Source: an uncultured bacterium
GTDB taxonomy: Bacteria; Bacillota_I; Bacilli_A; RFN20; CAG-826
Reading direction: 5' to 3'
Assembly (NCBI GenBank): GCA_949300345.1
Contig: CASGDR010000002.1
Coordinates: 1-35,027 of the forward strand
Length of the DNA stretch: 35,027 bases
The position numbers and the translations under genes were made by a program. The stretch's first letter is position 1; every line of letters begins with the position of its first letter. Below, one piece after another: positions 7,392-14,582 of the stretch. The notes below the pieces were generated by a model. That model saw only the letters and a list, made by a program, of their open reading frames with translations. It had not been told where the DNA came from and ran no database searches.

Positions 7392-8603
7392 ATGCTGGTA
7401 ATGGCAGTCAACGCAGGGAGTTCTTCCCTGAAATACAAACTCTACAAGATGCCCGAAGAGGAAGTCCTCTGCGGGGGACTTGCCGAGCGCATCGGGCACG
7501 ATGATGCGATCTTCAAGATCAAATTCGGCGGGAATGAGGACAAGCAGGTCTTGCCCATCCCCGACCACAAGGAAGCCGTGAGGCTGCTCATCGAAGCCCT
7601 GAAGGGACATGGCATCATCAAGAACCTCGAGGACATCGAGGTGGTCAGCCACCGCGTCGTCCAAGGGGGTCCCTACTATTCCCATTCGGTGGTCTTCGAC
7701 GATAGCGCGGAAGAAAAGATCAAGGAGCTGATCCCCCTTGATCCCCTGCACGCCCCGGCCCATCTTATCGGCTACCACGCCTTCAAGGAATACCTGCCCC
7801 ACGCCCTAGCGACCGCGGTCTTCGATACGGCCTACCACCAGACCATGGAAAAGGAGGACTATCTTTTCCCGATTCCTTTGGAATACGCCGAGAAATTCAA
7901 ATGCCGCCGCTTCGGGGCCCACGGCACCTCCCACCAATACCTGATCGAGAAGGCCATCCGCGACTATTTCGGCGGCAAGGCCGAAGGCACGAAGATCATC
8001 TGCTGCCACCTCGGCTCGGGAGCCTCCATCACCGCCGCAAAAAACGGCAAATGCGTGGCCACCTCCATGGGCCTTACCCCCCTTGGCGGCATCATGATGG
8101 GCACCAGGTGCGGGGACATCGATCCGAGCGTCTGCAACTATCTGGCCGACTGCCTGAAGGTCGATTCGGATGCGGTATATGACATCCTGAACAAGAAATC
8201 GGGCTTGCTGGGGATATCCGGGGTTTCCAATGATTCCCGCGACGTCGAAGAAGCCGATTGGGCCGGAAATGAGAATGCCCATTTGGCCTCCAAGCTCTTC
8301 GCTAGGCGCACCGCCGACTTCATCGGCCAATACTTCGTCCGCCTCGGCGGGGTCGACCTCATCATCTTCTCGGCCGGGATCGGCGAAAACTCCAGCTATT
8401 TCCGCAAGCTCATCCTTGAGGATATCTTAGAGGCCCTGGGACTAGATATCGATGAGAAGAAAAACGAAACCTATATCCGCGGCAAGGAAGGGCTCATCTC
8501 CACCCCCGATAGCAAGGTCCGCGTGGCCGTCATCCCCACCGACGAGGAAGTCATGCTCGCTAGGGACGGCTACAAGATCAAGATCAAGGAAGGCAAGCTA
8601 TGA
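7392..8603 (+). CDS. ackA: Acetate kinase
   Basis: 403 residues, full family length. It transfers phosphate from acetyl phosphate to ADP, giving acetate and ATP, the usual substrate-level ATP step of fermenters. Visible ASKHA-family motifs are NAGSSSLKYKL at the N-terminus, HRVVQGG, FDTAYHQTM, GAHGTSHQY with the catalytic-region residues, GSGASITAAKNGK for nucleotide binding and FSAGIGENS near the C-terminus. GAGGT precedes the ATG by 7 bases. The phosphotransacetylase partner (pta) is not in the window. The stop overlaps the start of the next gene (ATGA), so ackA and nrnA are translationally coupled. Confidence 0.98.
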   Translation: MLVMAVNAGSSSLKYKLYKMPEEEVLCGGLAERIGHDDAIFKIKFGGNEDKQVLPIPDHKEAVRLLIEALKGHGIIKNLEDIEVVSHRVVQGGPYYSHSVVFDDSAEEKIKELIPLDPLHAPAHLIGYHAFKEYLPHALATAVFDTAYHQTMEKEDYLFPIPLEYAEKFKCRRFGAHGTSHQYLIEKAIRDYFGGKAEGTKIICCHLGSGASITAAKNGKCVATSMGLTPLGGIMMGTRCGDIDPSVCNYLADCLKVDSDAVYDILNKKSGLLGISGVSNDSRDVEEADWAGNENAHLASKLFARRTADFIGQYFVRLGGVDLIIFSAGIGENSSYFRKLILEDILEALGLDIDEKKNETYIRGKEGLISTPDSKVRVAVIPTDEEVMLARDGYKIKIKEGKL

Positions 8604-9598
8604 GCCTAAATCCCATCATCAAGGCCTATGGCCAGCCCTTTAAGGGAGCCTACAAAAAGATCGAACGCTACATAAAGGAAGCCAAGGCCATCGTGGTATA
8701 CCGCCACATCAAGCCCGACTTCGATGCCCTAGGCACCCAGATGGGCCTAGTCACTTTCCTCAAGGACAATTTCCCCGATAAGGAAATCCGCTTCGTCGGA
8801 GATGACCATGTCTCGTTTACTCCCCGCCTCTTCCCGGTATCCGAGCGCCTTCCCGCTTCCTTTTATGAGTCCAAGAAGTTCCTCGCCATCATCGTCGATG
8901 TCGGGGACGATAGCAGGATTGCCGATCCCCGCTATAAGGAAGCGGAGCACATCGTCAAATTCGACCATCATCCCTATAAGGAACAGGTCGCCGAAGTCGA
9001 GGTCCTAGACCTTGAAGCCGGGGCCGCCAGCGAAATCGTGGTCGACTTCTGCCTCCACTTCAAAGGCACCCGTATTTCCAAGGAGGCGGCCCGCTATTTC
9101 TACATCGGCTTGGTGGGCGATACCGGCTGCTTCCGCTACCCCTCGACCTCCATGCACACCCTGACCGTGGCCGGGGAGTTGATGGCCAGCGGCATCGACC
9201 ACGCCAAAATCATCCGCGAGATGTTCCAAAAGAAGCTCGATGATCTAAGAAGCCAGGCCTATGTCCTCAACCACTTCTATGTCTCCGAACACGGCGTTGC
9301 CTACTACACCTTGCCCTCAAGCGTGCAGAAGGAGCTCGACATCACCCCCGAAAGGGGCAAGGAAAACGTCAATATCTTCTCCAACATCGAAGGCATCGGC
9401 GCCTGGTGTTCCATCACCGAGGACCCCGACCCCAAGGACTACTGCTGGAGGGTCTCCATCAGAAGCAAGGAGAAGGATATCTCAGGGGTCGCCCAGAAAT
9501 GGGGCGGAGGCGGACATAAGAATGCCTCCGGGGCGCGGATCGATGACATCAAAGACCTCGACAAGTTCATCGCCGACCTCGATGCCCTATTCGCCTGA
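8600..9598 (+). CDS. nrnA: DHH-family phosphoesterase, NrnA-like nanoRNase / pAp phosphatase
   Basis: 332 residues. An N-terminal DHH domain has the HIKPDFDALGTQMGL block, a VDVGD acidic site, the FDHHPY motif and GLVGDTGCFRYPST, all of which bind manganese. A C-terminal DHHA1 domain carries GGGGHKNASGA. This arrangement matches NrnA, which degrades 2-5 nt RNAs and dephosphorylates pAp, and lacks the membrane and GGDEF parts of GdpP. The ATG overlaps the ackA TGA. The plain two-domain length favours NrnA over c-di-AMP phosphodiesterases, although some stand-alone DHH-DHHA1 proteins act on pApA. The gene is followed by a strong terminator. Confidence 0.9.
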   Translation: MSLNPIIKAYGQPFKGAYKKIERYIKEAKAIVVYRHIKPDFDALGTQMGLVTFLKDNFPDKEIRFVGDDHVSFTPRLFPVSERLPASFYESKKFLAIIVDVGDDSRIADPRYKEAEHIVKFDHHPYKEQVAEVEVLDLEAGAASEIVVDFCLHFKGTRISKEAARYFYIGLVGDTGCFRYPSTSMHTLTVAGELMASGIDHAKIIREMFQKKLDDLRSQAYVLNHFYVSEHGVAYYTLPSSVQKELDITPERGKENVNIFSNIEGIGAWCSITEDPDPKDYCWRVSIRSKEKDISGVAQKWGGGGHKNASGARIDDIKDLDKFIADLDALFA

Positions 9599-9618
9599 TA
9601 CTAGGCAAAAAATTTAAT

Positions 9619-9685
9619 AAGGCCCTACCTCCTATCATCTACCGGTCGGTAGACATGATAACCAAGGCGGGGCCTTTATTATTCT
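9619..9685 (+). terminator. Nested-hairpin terminator after ackA-nrnA
   Basis: The outer stem AAGGCCC/GGGCCTT (9619-9625 with 9670-9676) is followed by TTATTATTCTTT. Inside it are a 6-bp stem TATCAT/ATGATA (9633-9638 with 9655-9660) and a 5-bp stem CTACC/GGTAG (9639-9643 with 9648-9652) with a 4-nt loop. The T-rich tail makes termination the likeliest role. The inner dyad is unusually elaborate for a simple terminator. Confidence 0.7.
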
Positions 9686-9750
9686 TTATGCAATTTCCGA
9701 TTTTAATCATAAACCAAATTCAAAATTGCCAAGAATTTTGATGATTGTCG

Positions 9751-9770
9751 GTGGCTAAAGCCACAAGGAG
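9751..9770 (+). promoter_or_regulatory. Hairpin abutting the Shine-Dalgarno site of the lipoprotein gene
   Basis: GTGGC (9751-9755) and GCCAC (9760-9764) form a perfect 5-bp stem with a TAAA loop. They touch AAGGAG (9765-9770), which lies 9 bases before the ATG at 9780. The hairpin could limit ribosome access or protect the 5' end. A second short inverted repeat, CAAAAT/ATTTTG, is at 9721-9740. No clear promoter was found in 9686-9750. Confidence 0.4.
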
Positions 9771-9779
9771 AACCAGCGT

Positions 9780-10569
9780 ATGAAAAAATCTTTGCCCCTA
9801 CTTCTAGGCGTGGCCTGCCTAGGGCTTGTGGGCTATAACAACAACGAACAAACTGCCCCTACTTGGGACGAGGCTACCCAAGAGAGGATCAGATAGGCCA
9901 TGGGGACTTCTTTTTGGATGTGATCTCCTATTGGGGCGAAGGCTATGACTACTATAGCGACATCGCCTCCAACTATGGCAACTACCTATAAAGGGCATAG
10001 CCATCCTCGTCGATGACTTCGATGTCTGTGGTCTAGACGAGCTCCTCGCCATCCACGAAGAACACGGTTATGCCTACCACTCAAAGATGTATGGGGTCGA
10101 TTATCCCTTCCTAGACTACCGCGACCAAAACTATAACCGCGTCAAAGTGACCATGACCGTGAACGATGAGAACATGAACATCCTCACCGAAGGAAGCGGA
10201 ACCCTTGTAGTCAGTTACGGCGGCGAGAGGTGCTATGACGACTTCGACGTGGCCGAATCCATTGCCAGCAGCCTTCTTTCGATCTTGACCGGGGTCATCA
10301 CTTTGGAGTTGCCCACGCCCTCCCAGGAAGGCAACCACTATGCCCCCTCGACCTACTATGACCCAGATCTAGATGGGGCCCTAACCACCATGACCGTCTT
10401 CAAAGAAGGCGGAAATGCCTATGGCACCGACCTACTATTCGCGGGCTGGAGCCAAGTCGAAGGGGCCGAATACGAGATCTATAGCGATCCGGATAAGACC
10501 GTCAAGCTGCTCATCTCGACCTATGAGTATGACACTGTCCCCACCGCTTGCTGGGATATCTACCGCTAG
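9780..10569 (+). pseudogene. Frameshifted lipoprotein-like exported protein gene
   Basis: Three reading-frame segments join into one gene of about 263 codons. Segment A (9780-9896) has a good AAGGAG site and a signal peptide beginning MKKSLPLLL, then stops at TAG 9894. Segment B (about 9885-9991) continues one frame back with DFFLDVISYWGEGYDYYSD and stops at TAA 9989. Segment C, again one frame back, runs from about 9988 through GIAILVDDFDVCGLDELL to the TAG at 10567. Its last 160 codons form an open frame from 10087. Both changes act as single-base deletions and would be repaired by one C in each of two short C-runs. The expected lipobox cysteine reads as tyrosine (LVGYNN). I recognise no domain in the mature part, which is acidic and Tyr-rich. 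Either a decayed lipoprotein or assembly error. Confidence 0.7.
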
Positions 10570-10601
10570 GACCAGATCTAAGAATCAAAGCAAACTCAAT
10601 C

Positions 10602-10625
10602 AGCCGCCCTCGGGCGGCTTTTTGC
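10602..10625 (+). terminator. Rho-independent terminator after the lipoprotein gene
   Basis: AGCCGCC (10602-10608), loop CTCG, GGCGGCT (10613-10619) and a T-run directly after. A surrounding AAAGCAAA/TTTGCTT match can lengthen the stem. The stretch 10626-10793 up to the convergent flavodiiron gene has no gene; it holds a TACC-N4-GGT site (10637-10650) and a weak GCCC/GGGC hairpin that might end the minus-strand gene. Confidence 0.85.
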
Positions 10626-10793
10626 TTGCTTTTTACCTACCAATCGGTCGAAAGATTAATAAGCAATGGTGTGATTGTTTTATGAATAACACCTAGGATT
10701 TATCATAAATGGAAAAGCCCCCTACTGGCAGGGATATCGCCGGGCCTGATGGCTCATGCAAATGGCGGTATTGCTAGAAAGGAGGCTTATTGA

Positions 10794-12653
10794 TCAGAGT
10801 TCGACTCTATCGAAGTCGCTGGCCGGATGCTTGCAAAGGGGGCAGATGTAGTCGGCCGGGATGGTATCCCCGACGTAGGTATATCCGCAGATGCGGCACC
10901 TCCATCCGATTTTCTTGACCTTGGAAGTGCTGGGGATGGCAGAGGGCTTAAGATGGGCAAAGTAGTAGGCATAGGTCAGGGCCCGGCACTTACTAAGGAC
11001 CCTGGACTCATCGATGGAGGCGATGAAGACCACGTGGTTGCCGCAGTCGAAGCTCTCGTGGACCGAGCAGGTGATATAGGCGCTAGAGGCCTTCTTTAGG
11101 ACGGTGAGTCCGTTTTTGGCCCGTCCTAGGAACTCTTCCATGCCGATTGTCTTATCGCTGTCGCGTCCGGACTTGAAACCGAAGGCGGTGATGAGGCTAT
11201 AGGGGGTTTCCTCGGTCAGGACCGAGATATTGAACTTCCCGGTCGACCTGATGGCCTCGGCGGAGTAGTTGGCCTTATTGACCGAAAGCATGACCAGGGG
11301 GTGGCCCGGCTCATCGGAAATCTGGAAGAAGGAGTTGTTGATGGAAATATCGTCCCTCCCCTCCTTGTCCTTGCTATGCAGGGTATATAGGCCATAGGTG
11401 AGCTTGAACAAGGCGGTGGGATCGGTGAGGGGGATGCTCTCGGGAGCCTTTTCCACCACGGTCGCGGCCACTTCGTCGGCGATGGCATCAAGGGCCGGCA
11501 AATCCGTTTCCTTCAGGCGGCTGGAGAAGGTTAGGGTATTCTCCAAGAAGGTGCAGTCATCAAGGTCTTTTAGTATCTCCTTCATGCAGCAGGCGGCATT
11601 GGGAGCCCAGGAGCCGTTTTCGAGGATGGCGAAGTTGCGCTTCCTGATCTTATGGTTGGCCAAATCATGGAGGAAGTCCTCCATCTTGACGAAGACCCCG
11701 GCATTGTAGGTGGTCGCGGCCAAGACGATGGTCTTGACCCTGAATGATTCGCTTACAAGATAGGAAGAATCGGTCTTGGAAACATCATAGACCACGAGGT
11801 TTCTGACGCCTCTTTCGGCGAGCTTGGTAGCCAGGATCTCGGCGCAGTTGGCGGTGCCCCCATAGACCGAGGAGTAGGCGATCATGACCCCGTCGGGATC
11901 TTCGGGGGTATAGGAAGCCCAGGCAATGTAGGCATTGATGAGATAGCTCAGGTTGCCGGTATGGATGGGGCCGTGCAGGGGGCAGATGGTCTTGATTTCG
12001 ATGTTGGAGGCCTTCTTGAGGACGGAAACGACCTGATCGCCGTACTTCCCGACGATGTTGGTGTAATACCTTCTAGCCTCGTCTAGGAAGCGGGCGTCAT
12101 AGGTATTTTCATTGGCGAATATCGAACCGCTTAAGGCCCCGAAGGTGCCGAAGGCATCCGCGGAGAAGAGGACCTTTTCGCTGGTCTCATAGGAGAACAT
12201 GACCTCTGGCCAATGGACCATGGGGGCCATGACGAAGGTAAGGGTGTGCTTTCCAAGTTTGAGGACATCCCCTTCCTTCACGATCAGGAATTCGGCCTTG
12301 GTCTCGGGGAAGAAGTTGAGCAAAAACTTCTTGGCCATCGAGGAGGTAACCACGACGGTTTCCGGATGCCTCATCAGCAATTCCCCGATGTTGGCGGCGT
12401 GGTCGGGTTCCATGTGGTCTACCACCAGATAGTCAAGCTTCCTTCCGTTAAGCAGGAAGTCGATGTTCTCGAAATAGACGTCCGAGACCGAAGAGTCGAC
12501 GGTATCAAGGACGCAGGTCTTCTCGTCGAGATAGATGTAGGAGTTATAGGAAACCCCGTTGGCTAGTGGATAGACATTCTCGAATAGGGCGATCCTACGG
12601 TCGGAAGCCCCGATGTAGTAGAAGCCCTCGGAAATCTTGGTTACGTTATGCAT
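10794..12653 (-). CDS. Flavodiiron protein with fused flavin reductase and rubredoxin domains
   Basis: 619 residues, four domains. (1) Beta-lactamase-like diiron domain, about 1-245, with the full ligand set H80, E82, D84, H147, D166 and H227. (2) Flavodoxin domain, about 255-400, with phosphate loop YSSVYGGTAN. (3) Flavin-reductase-like FMN-binding domain, about 410-560 (NNSFFQISDEPGHPLVMLSVNKAN). (4) C-terminal rubredoxin, CRICGY...CPLC, with only 14 residues between the cysteine pairs, i.e. the short-spaced type seen in rubrerythrin. The core reduces oxygen to water and/or nitric oxide to nitrous oxide in anaerobes. The extra domains probably carry electrons from NAD(P)H to the diiron site in one chain, which is inference. 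AAGGAG lies 6 bases before the ATG. It is a single-gene unit. Confidence 0.93.
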   Translation of the reverse strand: MHNVTKISEGFYYIGASDRRIALFENVYPLANGVSYNSYIYLDEKTCVLDTVDSSVSDVYFENIDFLLNGRKLDYLVVDHMEPDHAANIGELLMRHPETVVVTSSMAKKFLLNFFPETKAEFLIVKEGDVLKLGKHTLTFVMAPMVHWPEVMFSYETSEKVLFSADAFGTFGALSGSIFANENTYDARFLDEARRYYTNIVGKYGDQVVSVLKKASNIEIKTICPLHGPIHTGNLSYLINAYIAWASYTPEDPDGVMIAYSSVYGGTANCAEILATKLAERGVRNLVVYDVSKTDSSYLVSESFRVKTIVLAATTYNAGVFVKMEDFLHDLANHKIRKRNFAILENGSWAPNAACCMKEILKDLDDCTFLENTLTFSSRLKETDLPALDAIADEVAATVVEKAPESIPLTDPTALFKLTYGLYTLHSKDKEGRDDISINNSFFQISDEPGHPLVMLSVNKANYSAEAIRSTGKFNISVLTEETPYSLITAFGFKSGRDSDKTIGMEEFLGRAKNGLTVLKKASSAYITCSVHESFDCGNHVVFIASIDESRVLSKCRALTYAYYFAHLKPSAIPSTSKVKKIGWRCRICGYTYVGDTIPADYICPLCKHPASDFDRVEL

Positions 12654-12710
12654 GCTATTCTCCTTAAACGCTGGCTATATTCTAAGGTTCTTGGACCTGA
12701 TTTTTAAAGT

Positions 12711-12732
12711 CATATGCAGGTATGCGCATATG
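12711..12732 (-). repeat. Inverted repeat upstream of the flavodiiron gene (possible operator)
   Basis: CATATGC (12711-12717) and GCATATG (12726-12732) are perfect 7-bp arms with an 8-nt spacer, about 60 bp before the flavodiiron ATG. A weak promoter lies between them and the gene (TTAAAA, 17 bp, TAGAAT on the minus strand). Position and symmetry suit a regulator site, but no regulator gene is adjacent. Confidence 0.4.
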
Positions 12733-12733
12733 A

Positions 12734-12757
12734 AAACCGCCCCCGTGGGGAGGCGGT
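12734..12757 (-). terminator. Terminator of the heterodimeric ABC exporter operon
   Basis: Read on the minus strand, CCGCC-T-CCCC and GGGGGCGG form a GC-rich stem around a short ACG loop, followed by TTTT. It begins 5 bases after the stop codon of the second exporter gene. Confidence 0.7.
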
Positions 12758-12761
12758 CGGA

Positions 12762-14582
12762 CTAATCGAGGGCGAACTGCGAATTGTAGAGGGCGTAGTA
12801 GAAGCCTTGCTTGGCAAGCAGCTCCTCGTGCCTCCCCTGCTCGATGACGTTTCCGTCCTTGAGCACCAAAATGAGGTCGGAGTTCTTGATGGTGGATAGA
12901 CGGTGGGCGATGACGAAGCTCGTGCGGTTTTCGGTGAGCCTATCCATGGCTTCCTGGATGAGTTCCTCGGTCCTCGTATCGACGTTGGAGGTCGCCTCGT
13001 CGAGGATCATAAGGGGCGCATCTTCGGCCATGGCGCGGGCGATGGTAAATAGCTGCTTCTGCCCCACCGAGATGGCTTCCTCGTCTTCGATGACATAGTC
13101 AAGCCCGCCCGGAAGGGTGGCCACATAGTGGGCCAGATTGGCTTCGTTTAATATCTCCATGATCTTCTCGTCAGGCACGTCCTTGATGCCATAGGCCACG
13201 TTTTCCCTGATGGTCCCTTCGAAGACCCAGGTATCCTGAAGCACCATGGCAAATAGGTCGTGGACCTCACTGCGCTTCATCTTGGCGATATCGTGCCCAT
13301 CGACCTTGATGGAGCCTCCGTTTAGCTCATAGAAGCGCATGAGCAGGTTGACGATGGTGGTCTTGCCGGCTCCGGTGGGCCCGACGATGGCGACCTTCAT
13401 GCCCGGTTCGACGTGGCAGGTAAAGTCATGGATGATGGTCCTATCCGGGTCATAGCCGAATCTGACATGCTCGAAGTCCACCTCGCCCTTGACCCCGGCA
13501 AGATGGCCGTGTTCGTCCCTAGCAAAGACGTCGGGGACATATGAATCATCGGATAGTTCGGGTTCCTTTAGTAGGTCTTCGACCCGCTTGGCCGAGGCCG
13601 AGGCCATCTGCAGGGTGTTGGAGGCCTGCCCGATCTGGCTAAGGGGCGACTGGAAGAGGTTGGCATAGACGAGGAACACCGTGATGGTGCCAAAGCTTAC
13701 CCCGAAGCCCCCATTGTTCATCAGTAAGCCTCCGACCAGACATACGGCGGCGTAGACCAGATAGGAAATGAAGGAGTTGATGGGCATCATGCTCCCGCCA
13801 TAGATCTGGGCGGTGAACATGGTCTTGTCGAGCCTGTTGTTGGCCTCGTTGAACTCCGAGAGGGTCGAATCCTCAGCCACGAAGGCCTTGATGACGAACT
13901 GTCCGGAGAACTGCTCCTCGACGATGGCGTTGACCTCGCCTAGCTCCTCCTGCCTGGCATTGAACTGGGGCACCGCGAGCTTGGTCACAATGAGCAAGAA
14001 TATGATCATGAAGGGAAGGGAGGCCAGTACGGTTAGGGCCATGGCCCAAGAGGTGATGAACATGGCGATCAATACCCCGATAAGCATGAATATGCCGGAT
14101 ATGACCATGGAGATGCCTTGGTTGAGGGAGGTACCGATCTGGTCGACGTCGTTGGTAAGGACCGAGAGGGTATCCCCATACTGGGTCGAATCGAAGTACT
14201 TCAGCGGCATGGCGTTGATCTTTCTTACCACCTGGCTCCTAAGGTCATGGCCAAAGAGCTGGGAGACCCTCGCCAAGAGGAAGTTGGTGAGGAATTGGCA
14301 AACCCCCTGCCCGAGGTAGAAGCCCACGAGGATAAAGCCCAATTGGTTGATGTAATATAGATCGATGCTTCTGGTCTGGGCATTGTCGGCGATATGGTCG
14401 GTCAGCTTGCCTAGATAGTTGGGGGCTAGTATCGAAAGAAGGGTGGAACCGATAAGGAATAGGGCGGCCAATATGACCTGGGGAAGATAGGCCTTGGCGT
14501 ACTTCATCAGCCTAGCCAAAGCCCCGTAGCTTCTTTCTTCCTTGGCGTTGGCGGTTTTGCTCATCGGGGCGATCTTGCTCAT
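12762..14582 (-). CDS. Heterodimeric ABC exporter subunit with canonical Walker B (YheH/TM288-like)
   Basis: 606 residues: a membrane domain of six predicted helices (about 35-330) fused to an ATPase domain (about 370-600). Walker A is GPTGAGKTT, Walker B ends LMILDEATSNVD with the catalytic glutamate, and the H-loop keeps its histidine ([10 protein letters not shown]). The signature motif is degenerate (ISVGQKQ in place of LSGGQ). This is how the canonical-Walker-B half of asymmetric exporters such as TM287/288 and BmrCD is built. Its start overlaps the partner gene's stop by 4 bases (ATGA). Related pairs export drugs, dyes, lipids or peptides; the substrate here is unknown. The product is expected in the cell membrane as a heterodimer with the 632-residue partner. 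Confidence 0.93.
   Translation of the reverse strand: MSKIAPMSKTANAKEERSYGALARLMKYAKAYLPQVILAALFLIGSTLLSILAPNYLGKLTDHIADNAQTRSIDLYYINQLGFILVGFYLGQGVCQFLTNFLLARVSQLFGHDLRSQVVRKINAMPLKYFDSTQYGDTLSVLTNDVDQIGTSLNQGISMVISGIFMLIGVLIAMFITSWAMALTVLASLPFMIIFLLIVTKLAVPQFNARQEELGEVNAIVEEQFSGQFVIKAFVAEDSTLSEFNEANNRLDKTMFTAQIYGGSMMPINSFISYLVYAAVCLVGGLLMNNGGFGVSFGTITVFLVYANLFQSPLSQIGQASNTLQMASASAKRVEDLLKEPELSDDSYVPDVFARDEHGHLAGVKGEVDFEHVRFGYDPDRTIIHDFTCHVEPGMKVAIVGPTGAGKTTIVNLLMRFYELNGGSIKVDGHDIAKMKRSEVHDLFAMVLQDTWVFEGTIRENVAYGIKDVPDEKIMEILNEANLAHYVATLPGGLDYVIEDEEAISVGQKQLFTIARAMAEDAPLMILDEATSNVDTRTEELIQEAMDRLTENRTSFVIAHRLSTIKNSDLILVLKDGNVIEQGRHEELLAKQGFYYALYNSQFALD

Noticed and set aside
10778-10920. Strong AAAGGAGG followed by TTG on the plus strand
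   Set aside because: The frame runs antisense inside the rubredoxin end of the flavodiiron gene, is Arg-rich and short; chance match.
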